From NCBI GenBank assembly GCA_023415205.1, contig JAEZLR010000001.1, positions 1 through 64,000 on the forward strand: 64,000 nucleotides of DNA. The letters run 5' to 3'. The stretch is from Bacillota bacterium. Lineage in GTDB: Bacteria; Bacillota; Clostridia; DSM-8532. The notes beneath the pieces were generated by a model. The model was not told the DNA's origin and searched no databases. It saw only the letters and a list, made by a program, of their open reading frames with translations. Of this stretch, positions 35,501 through 40,355 are shown piece after piece (the stretch's first letter is position 1; each line of letters begins with the position of its first letter). Made by a program: the position numbers and the translations under genes.

Positions 35501-36315
35501 ATATTCACCTTATTAGACCCTTTGGGTATGGTTACAGTTCCTTCATCTAAATCATCACTATTGTCAGAAGTGCGATAATTCTGTCCCTTTATTGCAGATC
35601 CGTCCAACAGCCACCAGTCAAACTTGACGTCATAGTCAAGAGTGATTTCATCGCCATTTTCATCAACAATGCAAATCGCCACCGATACATCGTTGTAAAC
35701 TTCATCCGTGTCATATACTGGCTCCACACCACTAATCTTGAGCCTGGCATTATGGTTGATGGGGAAATCCGTTCCTGCCGCTATCATGCCACCCTCTACG
35801 CTGATTCCACTGTTTTCTACTTGGTTAAGCAGGCTGGCTAAGCTTTTTTCATGCTCTGGCGTAAGAGGCACATTATCAGAAAAATACTTTGCCTTAATCC
35901 GAGCTAGTTCATATTCAATTTCAATTATTTTCTTTAAATCTCCGAGTGTAAGATTGATACCATTAATGGTGACTACCTTGCTTAAATCTACCCCCTCGGA
36001 ATTAAGCATACTTTCTATTTGTGGTAGTGTCATGGTTTTCCCGTCCACTACAACGCTTTCACTCACGTTAATATTACCTTGTTCATCCAGCAATCCCATA
36101 CTAGAAAGCTCTTTTATAATATCTTCCTCTGTGAGATTGTCCCCATAAATACTTTGAAGCCTTTGCAAAATGGTGAGATTTTCCTCCGCACCATTATTTT
36201 CAGTGTTGCTTATACTTGCAAAGGCAGGCATAACAGCCTGAAAAATGAGAATAAAGGCAACCAGTAAACTTACATAGCTCTTGATTGTTTTTTTAATCCG
36301 TCTAGAAAATTTCAT
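26578..36315 (-). CDS. Giant secreted surface protein with SLH anchor
   Basis: About 3245 residues. A basic signal peptide (KFSRRIKKTIKSYVSLLVAF, cleavage after PAFAS) leads to a long multi-domain exported region: a Calx-beta-like part (about 185-330), a Big_2 immunoglobulin-like domain (about 735-830, with ITLDTETYP and IKWQSSDATIASID), fibronectin-like stretches (900-1070), a beta-propeller-like part with repeated GKAVVAW/DGTTGIVYTLDYG strands (about 1900-2280), a CARDB-like part (about 2340-2470), a cadherin-like beta-sandwich (about 2650-2750), then three SLH repeats (3067-end; FKDVANDAWYKKAIDFI, TRGEFITLLMRA, TRAEMAQVLYNLL) that bind pyruvylated cell-wall polymer. ATG at 36315 follows AAGGGG; a GTG three codons earlier is possible. 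No catalytic site recognised; adhesin or surface-layer function is inferred. Confidence 0.9.
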   Translation of the reverse strand: MKFSRRIKKTIKSYVSLLVAFILIFQAVMPAFASISNTENNGAEENLTILQRLQSIYGDNLTEEDIIKELSSMGLLDEQGNINVSESVVVDGKTMTLPQIESMLNSEGVDLSKVVTINGINLTLGDLKKIIEIEYELARIKAKYFSDNVPLTPEHEKSLASLLNQVENSGISVEGGMIAAGTDFPINHNARLKISGVEPVYDTDEVYNDVSVAICIVDENGDEITLDYDVKFDWWLLDGSAIKGQNYRTSDNSDDLDEGTVTIPKGSNKVNIPITINHIGTYLEDGVNSYSNPTNRWYGYKTFLIQLSNPVNILFEGGTREKDIPVKVRTFYEWSTSLETEAITTDINVNESSTFPFNDNDYKKLEQAAIDIYGSLANTPFYALSDGKLFSHNETQYTMTAQAEFLDGSNNHICYDEPKEYRVYKKSDPNVDPAVSWGQANITGVIPKAFRFSNTSFDPSPYPEDMMTYKDRKILIEIEDYVKPDVVKITAPTGDYSSGQIIPITVEFSEPVDLEKLEMYIQGESEGINTAEGYTISKYATFLYTVPKNPASSLVISSVKNMVGIIFTHDPNNYGVNINVTDSWPADGNLTTIEGVTMSMDPLLAIKNVSLTNAPVGSIYAPNDIIQVRVDIDRDISQWLENDYDIDKNHLKSVYVKADGLTYPLVMGGTGAEEGSFYTALIPAKKYVSPTTTNLTIELYTDGTYVPEVDGDPAFFTGGTLVIGKCASALIGDWIPVQSITLDTETYPTNSKIFLTGTETIQLKASVSPDDASNKSIKWQSSDATIASIDESTGIITPIRPGKVSFKAIAYNGGIDDPIFVETPEFTVLDGGPPTIFFPKGNNAFVTKKNEAVNIVWSQNLIGRTEGVKAEFKVNIFDGTNQVYSTTVIDTSKLTVPENILSKVSNGSEPAYTVEVTTVNPDNLTENLSAQGYIIVYPKPAKVTLDKLDGYYITDATTSLNIGWNLSEFSGGEFEFKIVKNKDTLYTSTTSSGEYTLPIDSVEEGSLKDIYIVSVKAKNIQDSAWSTDSFVLNVYSEKAMKIMVDGRDVDSLTMDNNAKIKELYDEFGSQGILSLGRDIGLKSDININHEDFPWGSITDQVKWESQSSGVASVNYRQGNLYENIEKFSYSTYRPSTEFMLAGNSEGETRIIATHAATGMVDTLDVNVKTLKNKLYLFSFYPKEETELTYTNGRGQDRTLYSDSNGEIAIYEEAGIATNISLRSGSGSNLHLGTLYKENLDSGEKDPGTYALYPVNTFKLRPVAKIEMFFKDKDGNPFTGQVTYRGAVYKNGQICQETMNIRGQVLSIDSSGRFVLTFDATKFWVNNNSEQLQASDKLEFIYEVVTEDGQYYPQLLNVNGSISVEDVLKFGESVVNLRPVEANDKNKAFIVSQSINYNLKDGRTIDVTNYQGAIGPGNTYKTAMLETLVAWWGSSKTYGYDVKVEDEFGGLIQGQRVKTILYPFATMAYTKNITTLSEESLNLALGKTKGGVVSFFDPSGALLKSALCPFNFTNMVGAPEAVDDVKQKTSDIKELSDKKFSFTEGMSGGDKIIGLALDALSKSSMPIGDHTLYVTISATEDPMVYRGIITAKAQLGSTDTEDVSVEVGGADTSFEYKYSPDIITEIGGMVLDPPTPISAGIDAGVNRVIYFEVEVKYDTTKQEWVMVLIGGGFDYEALIGASASLNGMVGPIPVTASFNIGAATSLIFRAVKPYGNVPSDINAADVNDFYTALRIKAYISAFGGLGFDLSLVALKIGVFGKANLDYSAEFVNKPYMIEGDGLYAYLTTLGVSGQVGVKFVAKFLFVSYETVLASVEGGSDFWVEGEEWRDRLEEWKAQQPSSLITSSRSMSASLMGAMGEVTSLKAVKENTGYESRSYLDMYDRNWGETLFKRTLQAQSGGTNIQTNAYPYANPVVTRDGEIMAYMSDSNSSDLNKTRASWTMKNSGTYTDQGALPTVSETEYANSNVQIDGTKNFAAATWEQQGMKINSSHAPTLEDISAMMNSSEIVASIYDGTKWSTTLLTDNLVPDVAPVVAAKNGKAVVAWRCMSGSDVAGSLNSDLHDSIMYKIYENGSWSEAYTLYNGTTGHIRALSAAMMQDGTTGIVYTLDYGTDTDNASIGYETLCTVIGNDNSIKADIRLTNNDSIDQNPQIVVASFGAEGDKFVMGWHNTSSAGATDIKLAAVDKDGKVDNRFIDSVSSVYENSQAIITSKFRFAKKENARIEDLAILWVQPNISYDKNTSNTAQNDSLKAVKFVDDKNGGVYLTAALDVVQMDQHTLIDHFDAYSDAENNVTAVMLASSYTGVLQNQGNGVYTVEPISAMKVAQAQFKNDLGIKDAYFNYRDVKSGFKLPITFTVTNLGVAPVSSIKVSLAPDNVIKTFENLNLLPNQSILLTVEYDVPESGIHDLDYEIEAKFTSDDSVVERGSLNIDVPDTGVSKVELISDDQGKRVIQAVLYNSSDVKLAGSGRKVYAGFYTSGTFEDVTKVEVREITGDELSLLDNGALNMRFTYNVPAGGIPQGGTRLYGRVWAEELEDSIWTEITEYYSSDNTRSILLQNPIEANNGKQFLINVEQENNGVTKAHVTIKNLSMSPSSNGNVIVKLLDEAGAVIETKFIAATASELIALNGEESITKEVLFTKLGRRVVAEYFTADPSALTQEIAGITLNGIQMDFNKATKDYYLTANNLNNTLITAIAKNSEDTVEIRSSDGGTLLASGTGAALYSWQLSEGRTSKVQIKVSENSSDIYNINVTSLQERSGTVVINVPERNYEKAIANVSAVGLTNFVPLKWQYVINGTWSDKMDWNQAEPNSFEILGEGTYTVAVRLIDADEYHIDSNTMVVLVQKPGSSTPSEDTSLPDNGNYHANVGKSNLPITLKANVAQVDVGTLPKDAFNAGNSTDITMPAIPGVSSYVLGIPAEYLSNTDNKGTLNFITNIGRIALPTDMLGTLPEAQGEKAEIALGYGDKSGLSDSMKTAIGDRPLIQLLLTINGKRVEWNNPKAPVTVTIPYTPTEEELKNPESIVIWYIDGSGKAVSVPNGHYDPVSGTVTFMTTHFSDYAVVYRPISFKDVANDAWYKKAIDFIAARQITSGTGNGNFSPKAKITRGEFITLLMRAYEIAPDNNSTDNFGDAGNTYYTGYLAAAKRLGISQGVGNNLFAPGKEITRQEMFTMLYNALKVIDRLPQGNSKKMLDDFTDAKEINLWAKEAFTLFVKTGTIAGSNGKLTPNGTATRAEMAQVLYNLLSK

Positions 36316-36413
36316 TTTCTCCACCCCTTATATCAACTTATTAAAGCAGCAGTACCAAATAGCTAACAATTATTCATGACTTCAATTTCTGAATCTCTCA
36401 TGTGATAATATGA

Positions 36414-36770
36414 TTACTCCCCACTCTTTTTCATATCATTTTCATTTTGATCCTCCTCGTGTTTATCCTGGATTTTCTTTTCCCTTTCCCGATAACGGAT
36501 GCACAGCACCGTAATCGCGACCGCCAAAATAAAGGCAATTACGCCCACCAGCACATATCCGCCCGCATCCTTCAAGAGCATCATTGTGCCGTATAGCCCG
36601 GTCACACGGCCTTGCCCTCCGCCGCCCCATGCACGGATTACCCCTATGAGACTGCCCGTCAGCATCAAACACAACACAGAAAGCCTTGCGGTCAGACGGT
36701 TTTCCCGTTTCCTGTGTAGCATGTTTACACGTCGCGTTACAATCACCACCCGCATTTTAATATCGTACAT
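36414..36770 (-). CDS. Small two-TM membrane protein, paralogue of 38283-38633
   Basis: A 118-residue protein with a basic cytoplasmic N-terminus (RRVNMLHRKRENR), a first helix (about 37-56), a glycine-rich loop and a second helix with GGYVLVGVIAFILAVAITVL, then a highly charged tail. The same layout and the matching GYVLVGLLAFALGVCLTVL occur in the 116-residue protein of the sigma-factor operon, so the two are paralogues. ATG at 36770 (MYDIK) has CAGGGG six bases upstream. It stands alone after the operon terminator. Function unknown; a role linked to the sigma system is inferred from the paralogy. Confidence 0.7.
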   Translation of the reverse strand: MYDIKMRVVIVTRRVNMLHRKRENRLTARLSVLCLMLTGSLIGVIRAWGGGGQGRVTGLYGTMMLLKDAGGYVLVGVIAFILAVAITVLCIRYREREKKIQDKHEEDQNENDMKKSGE

Positions 36771-36865
36771 AAATGTACCCCTGCCCCTTTCCATGCACAA
36801 AACCTAAATGAAAGCAATAGCATGGGTTCAGTTCTTTCTTCAACTATCCTTTTGATTTCTTTCAA
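36743..36865 (-). CDS. Possible 40-residue ORF with TTG start
   Basis: An AAGGAGG site is seven bases before TTG at 36865, opening a frame that reads (M)KEIKRIVEERTEPM... and stops at 36743, overlapping the start of the two-TM gene. The first 20 codons look protein-like (charged amphipathic helix); the remainder does not. It may be a leader ORF coupling translation of the next gene or the truncated start of a lost gene. No family recognised. Confidence 0.3.
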   Translation of the reverse strand: MKEIKRIVEERTEPMLLLSFRFCAWKGAGVHLCTILKCGW

Positions 36866-36965
36866 CCCTATACCTCCTTCCAAAAAGGAGCTAAAAAGTC
36901 TTTCTACTTACTTAAATACATAAAACGGCAAAATTCCCCACTAAAAATGAAAAATATTTTAACGC

Positions 36966-36992
36966 AAAAAAGAGCTGCCTTTCGGCAGCCCT
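36966..36992 (-). terminator. Terminator of the sigma-factor operon
   Basis: On the minus strand AGGGCTGCC, loop GAAA, GGCAGCTCT forms a 9-bp stem (one G-T pair) followed by six T. It lies 19 bp after the PrsW-like gene. Confidence 0.85.
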
Positions 36993-37010
36993 AAGGGTGT
37001 TGTTTATCGC

Positions 37011-37646
37011 TTACTCCGACAGCCTTGGCCGCAGCAGCTTTGTGATTCCAATACCGGATATAACCGTGAGGATAGGGATAAGCAGTCCCACCGTCTGCAC
37101 AACTCCCTCTACGCTCAAAAGCAAATTGAAGATAGCGTGAAAGGTGATGGCAATGCATAAAAGCCCAAAGGTTCCCACCGCCTTCAGCCAAGGGCGTTTC
37201 CACACATACAAAAGTCCATAGCCCACGATGGCACCGCAGACGATATGCATCGCGCCCGTACCAAAGCCGCGCATGATCAAAAACAATAGCTCAGAGGCAC
37301 CATTCTCAATGAGATAACAGACGTTTTCAAAGGTAGCGAAGCCCGCCGCCACAAAAAAGATGGCACTTTGTTCATCCCTACGTTTCGGCCGAAATACAAG
37401 CAAAAAATAGAGCGGTGGCAGAAGCTTCATCGTTTCCTCAATCGCCGGGGCAAGTTCAATTGTGGCATTTACAACGCCAACCCCGTAGAGCCTCGCAAAA
37501 AAGGTGTTTATATAGGCGGATAGAAGGCACATGCCCATTCCCGCAAGCAGGAATATAAAAACTTGGCGATTGCGCTTTCCCGAGCAAAGCATTGCAACCA
37601 GAAGAGGTGCGGCTATGCAGATAAATACGTTTTCGATATAAATCAT
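37011..37646 (-). CDS. PrsW-family intramembrane metalloprotease
   Basis: A 211-residue membrane protein of about seven helices. The PrsW/CPBP-type motif set is visible: E70-E71-x2-K74 (IEETMK), F106-E107-N108 (GFATFEN), H134 (AMHIV) and H170 (FHAIFN), which supply the catalytic and metal-binding residues. PrsW cleaves the extracytoplasmic part of anti-sigma factors in Bacillus (RsiW) and Clostridioides (RsiT). It overlaps the upstream gene by 4 bp and is the last gene of the operon starting with the sigma factor, so its substrate is probably one of the membrane proteins encoded here. Confidence 0.85.
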   Translation of the reverse strand: MIYIENVFICIAAPLLVAMLCSGKRNRQVFIFLLAGMGMCLLSAYINTFFARLYGVGVVNATIELAPAIEETMKLLPPLYFLLVFRPKRRDEQSAIFFVAAGFATFENVCYLIENGASELLFLIMRGFGTGAMHIVCGAIVGYGLLYVWKRPWLKAVGTFGLLCIAITFHAIFNLLLSVEGVVQTVGLLIPILTVISGIGITKLLRPRLSE

Positions 37647-38299
37647 TTTGCCACCGCCTTTTTCATAGTCGGTAACAGGCTAAAAAGCGCTACAGTCACG
37701 AGGAAATCAAACCAATAATAAGGATTGGATAGGGTCTCTCCTTTCCAATTGCAGGATGCAACCCAAAGACAATGTTCCAATAGAATAAACACCAAAACCG
37801 CGATGTAGAAATATTGGCGGCCACGTGTTGAGACTCCTTGACGGCGGGTAAACAGCAGTCCCCTTAGAGCACAGTATCCGCATGCCCCCATCAGCACTGC
37901 CCATAGAATATTCAGGAAATAGTCTCCCCACCCAAAAAAATAGAGACACATGACCCCGCAAAAGATGGGGACAGCCCATGCCCAAGCAGGCCGGTACGCT
38001 CCTTCACCCGGCAATCGAATTGTCGTTTGCAGTACCAGTAAAAATAATAGGCTTGCAAGCCAGCTTAAATCCGATACGGGTGAAAACTGAGGTGTATCCG
38101 AGCGAAACACAATGAACAGAAGCCAGTAAATCAGCCCAAGAGAGAAGGCACCGTAAAAACAGGTGAGCAAAAACCATTTCTGCTCCTTGCCGCGGAGATA
38201 AGCCACGGCGGCGTAAATGCAACAGCACATCGTGACTGCAAGCTGTATGGCATTGTCGATGACCTCAATCTGGATGGTGTTGTCAATTATATCGATCAT
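37643..38299 (-). CDS. Polytopic membrane protein of the sigma operon
   Basis: A 218-residue protein with six or seven predicted helices (first about 18-35, then GAFSLGLIYWLLFIVF, LLFLLVLQTTI, AWAVPIFCGVMCLYFFGW, FLNILWAVLMGACGYCAL, FYIAVLVFILLEHCLWV, WFDFLVTVALFSLLP). No signature motif or catalytic residue was recognised. Overlaps: 17 bp with the gene before, 4 bp with the PrsW-like gene after. A sensor or partner of the protease is a guess from context. Confidence 0.75.
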   Translation of the reverse strand: MIDIIDNTIQIEVIDNAIQLAVTMCCCIYAAVAYLRGKEQKWFLLTCFYGAFSLGLIYWLLFIVFRSDTPQFSPVSDLSWLASLLFLLVLQTTIRLPGEGAYRPAWAWAVPIFCGVMCLYFFGWGDYFLNILWAVLMGACGYCALRGLLFTRRQGVSTRGRQYFYIAVLVFILLEHCLWVASCNWKGETLSNPYYWFDFLVTVALFSLLPTMKKAVAK

Positions 38300-38633
38300 C
38301 TTTGTCGTACTCCTTTTCCCGCCGGCTCCTGCGGCTCATAAAGAAGCTAAGAACAGTCAGGCACACACCCAGGGCAAAGGCCAACAGACCAACTAACACA
38401 TAGCCAAGGGCGTCGCCATCATAGAAAGTGCTTGCCATCATGCCGGTACTCGTATAGTCCCCTTCCGAAAGTTGCTCCATGATGCCGGGCATAGAAAGGC
38501 CCATACCTATAACAACAAGTAAAGAGGCAGCCACAGACAATACCATCCTGCGCCGCTTCCATTTTTCCTTTTGCCGTTGTAATTCTTTAATGCGTCTTTC
38601 AACAGCGACGATTCGTTCATGGGTACTGCGCAT
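38283..38633 (-). CDS. Small two-TM protein, candidate anti-sigma factor
   Basis: A 116-residue protein: charged cytoplasmic coiled-coil-like N-terminus (RIVAVERRIKELQRQKEKWK), a first helix (about 31-52, VLSVAASLLVVIGMGLSMPG), a loop of about 25 residues outside, a second helix (GYVLVGLLAFALGVCLTVL) and a charged tail. It overlaps the sigma factor gene by 17 bp, the usual position of a membrane anti-sigma factor, but it has no zinc-binding anti-sigma motif. Membership of a known family is not certain. Confidence 0.72.
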   Translation of the reverse strand: MRSTHERIVAVERRIKELQRQKEKWKRRRMVLSVAASLLVVIGMGLSMPGIMEQLSEGDYTSTGMMASTFYDGDALGYVLVGLLAFALGVCLTVLSFFMSRRSRREKEYDKDDRYN

Positions 38634-39222
38634 CGGTAATCCCCTCCTGTTCCAAAAAGGGTCGCAAGGCTTTCTTGCCGCGCTCTAACAAATGATCAAT
38701 CTGTTTTTTGGTTTTTCCCATTACCTGTGCCGCCTGAACATAGCTCATGTTCTCAAAATACAGCAAATACAATGCCTCTCTGTAATCAGGGTTAAGCCGC
38801 TCCATGCACTTTTGCAGAATGCGTTTTTGCTCCTCAGTTTGCAAAACAGCTTCCACAAGCACTCCGCTTTCCTGCTCGTCCTTTAAGTTTTCATAGCTAA
38901 AACAGGATTGACGACGGCTCTTGTCCGCGTGACGCAGGGCAAGGTTCCGGGCGGTCTTATATAGATATGCCTTAAATCCGTTTTCGATAAGCCGGGGCTT
39001 TGCAGACAACATGCGGGAAAAAGCCTCCATCATTAAATCCTCGGCCTCGTGAATATCGTGTATGTAGCCGTCAATATAGAGCGTCAAAGCATCGCCGTGT
39101 CGCTCCATGAGAATACGCAGCACATTCTCATCACCGCTAAGATAGGCGGCATATAAAGCTTCATTTGTTGTCGCCGTAACCGCTCCCTCCTGTTGGTCTG
39201 TACTTGCGTGGATTGGCAGCAA
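38617..39222 (-). CDS. Sigma-70 family RNA polymerase sigma factor (ECF-like)
   Basis: About 201 residues. Region 2 (EALYAAYLSGDENVLRILME, then IHEAEDLMMEAFSRML and AYLYKTARNLALRH) and region 4 (YREALYLLYFENMSYVQAAQ and MGKTKKQIDHLLERGKKAL) are clear. The frame is open further upstream, but the best promoter (-10 at 39281-39286) lies within it, so the start must be later. TTG at 39222 with AAAGGG eight bases upstream is the best candidate; no in-frame ATG exists after the transcription start until deep in the protein. First gene of the operon ending in the PrsW-like protease. Confidence 0.85.
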   Translation of the reverse strand: MLPIHASTDQQEGAVTATTNEALYAAYLSGDENVLRILMERHGDALTLYIDGYIHDIHEAEDLMMEAFSRMLSAKPRLIENGFKAYLYKTARNLALRHADKSRRQSCFSYENLKDEQESGVLVEAVLQTEEQKRILQKCMERLNPDYREALYLLYFENMSYVQAAQVMGKTKKQIDHLLERGKKALRPFLEQEGITDAQYP

Positions 39223-39280
39223 CCGATATACCCTTTCAACTGCCTCGCCACCTTCCGCATAGAGATAAGTACATAAATAC

Positions 39281-39309
39281 ATTATGTACCAACATCTGTA
39301 TATTTTCAA
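39281..39309 (-). promoter_or_regulatory. Promoter of the sigma-factor operon
   Basis: On the minus strand TTGAAA (39309-39304), 17 bp, CATAAT (39286-39281), matching the vegetative consensus. This fixes the 5' limit of the sigma-factor coding region. Confidence 0.65.
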
Positions 39310-39375
39310 GAATGTTATGAGAGCACACTTGTATTCTAGATATAACTGACTTTCAAGCATTCCTCTTTGTTTTAT

Positions 39376-39425
39376 TGGAGCCCTCATCCGGAATTGAACC
39401 AAGACCTCATCCTTACCATGGATGC
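39376..39425 (-). pseudogene. Partial copy of tRNA-Thr (3' part)
   Basis: The 50 bp repeat the 3' two thirds of the tRNA-Thr at 39650-39725, including CCA end, T arm and anticodon arm (CATCC, ATGGTAA, GGATG), with a one-base loss and one change between T arm and variable loop. The D arm and 5' acceptor strand are missing. It could be an attachment-site scar or a recombination duplicate. Confidence 0.75.
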
Positions 39426-39570
39426 ACTGTGGCGTGAAAAACTTCGTCCTACGGCGTCAAGCAGCGCAGTCTGCGGTGCTCATTTATTCTTATAAATTCC
39501 GCTCCTCGATGCTTGCTTTCCTTGTATGACTCGTTTTTGACGCCAAGCGCTCTCTAGAGCGCATCCATGG
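39426..39570. repeat. Palindromic repeat element inserted in tRNA sequence
   Basis: The element lies between CCATGGATGC (39417-39426, end of the partial tRNA copy) and its inverted form GCATCCATGG (39561-39570). Inside, GGCGTGAAAAAC... near 39431 pairs imperfectly with ...GTTTTTGACGCC near 39545, and TAGAGCGCATCCATGG repeats the D-to-anticodon part of tRNA-Thr on the other strand. No ORF. It looks like a non-autonomous, foldable repeat. Confidence 0.5.
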
Positions 39571-39606
39571 GAGGGCAAGGCTTCGGGTGCAGCTCTGGGG
39601 TTAGTG

Positions 39607-39652
39607 CCAATTAAAAATGAGGCATCCGAATGGATGCCTCATTTTTAATTGG
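39607..39652. terminator. Bidirectional terminator after tRNA-Thr
   Basis: A perfect 21-bp stem (CCAATTAAAAATGAGGCATCC with its complement) around GAAT; the T-rich arms give T-runs on both strands. The right arm overlaps the CCA end of the tRNA gene. Confidence 0.85.
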
Positions 39653-39725
39653 AGCCCTCATCCGGAATTGAACCGGAGACCTCATCCTTACCATGGATGC
39701 GCTCTACCTACTGAGCTATGAGGGC
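39650..39725 (-). tRNA. tRNA-Thr(GGU)
   Basis: 76 nt on the minus strand with acceptor GCCCTCA/TGAGGGC, D arm AGCTCAGTAGGTAGAGC, anticodon stem CATCC/GGATG with loop ATGGTAA (anticodon GGT), T arm TCCGG TTCAATT CCGGA and an encoded CCA. All arms pair. Confidence 0.97.
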
Positions 39726-39736
39726 GAATATCAAAC

Positions 39737-39810
39737 TGGAGCGGGTGAAGGGAATCGAACCCTCGCAATCAGCTTGGGAAGCTGATGTTCTGCCATTGAA
39801 CTACACCCGC
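39737..39810 (-). tRNA. tRNA-Gly(CCC)
   Basis: 74 nt on the minus strand with acceptor GCGGGTG/CACCCGC, D arm AGTTCAATGGCAGAAC, anticodon stem TCAGC/GCTGA with loop TTCCCAA (anticodon CCC), T arm GAGGG TTCGATT CCCTT and an encoded CCA. It is transcribed with tRNA-Thr, 11 bp apart. Confidence 0.97.
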
Positions 39811-39838
39811 ATGCACATTATGTCATGCAGCGAGATTT

Positions 39839-39867
39839 ATTTTAGCATAGCCTGATGGGTTTGTCTA
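39839..39867 (-). promoter_or_regulatory. Promoter of the tRNA-Gly/tRNA-Thr unit
   Basis: On the minus strand TAGACA (39867-39862), 17 bp, TAAAAT (39844-39839); the tRNA-Gly 5' end is about 20 nt after the expected start. Confidence 0.6.
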
Positions 39868-40236
39868 GTACTTGTCTTAACTTTCTTTCGGAGTTTACGC
39901 TTCATTTCTGGAAATTCTGGGTGCCCTAAGCTTGTATCCCACAAGATCTCGCCCATCCTGTTTATTGCGTGGGTGATAAGGGCAGCATACAGATACTTGA
40001 CTTAACTGTATTCCCTTTCCTTTTTATTTGAACAAGAGATGCATAAAAAAATGCAACTTTACCACAGTATTTTGTTGATATATGCAGATTAAAAATGTGA
40101 TTACTTCATTTTATACATTTTTTACTTACTTGTCACCAACAGAAACAGAGTTTAGTGTACGAAATGAAATTATTGTAACAACTGAATTTAGGCTAAGTTG
40201 TCCAGGTAAAAATTCAATAAGCGAACTGATAAGTAC
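39868..40236. other. A+T-rich intergenic DNA
   Basis: No ORF with a ribosome binding site, tRNA or clear repeat was found. The stretch 39920-40000 is richer in G+C than its surroundings and may be the remnant of a gene, but no protein family was recognised. Confidence 0.3.
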
Positions 40237-40265
40237 TTGACAAATAATGAAATTCCAAATATAAT
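40237..40265 (+). promoter_or_regulatory. Consensus promoter of the amino acid ABC operon
   Basis: TTGACA (40237-40242), 17 bp, TATAAT (40260-40265): an exact vegetative consensus. The expected start near 40272 is only about 10 nt before the hairpin at 40282. Confidence 0.85.
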
Positions 40266-40281
40266 AAATTGCATTAAAGAT

Positions 40282-40315
40282 AACGGCGTCTGAACTTTTC
40301 AGGCGCCGTTTTTTT
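40282..40315 (+). terminator. Intrinsic terminator/attenuator in the ABC operon leader
   Basis: AACGGCGTCTGAA, loop CTT, TTCAGGCGCCGTT form a 13-bp stem (one G-T pair) followed by seven T. It lies between the promoter and the first gene (start 40356), so full-length mRNA requires readthrough. No alternative antiterminator stem is obvious in so short a leader. Confidence 0.8.
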
Positions 40316-40355
40316 ATACTAAATCCCCTTACAGGCTTTAAAAAGAGGTGACACT

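Noticed and set aside
39223..39402. Long N-terminal extension of the sigma factor
   Set aside because: The best promoter lies within it, no ribosome site is present, and the extra residues do not resemble sigma region 1 or 2.
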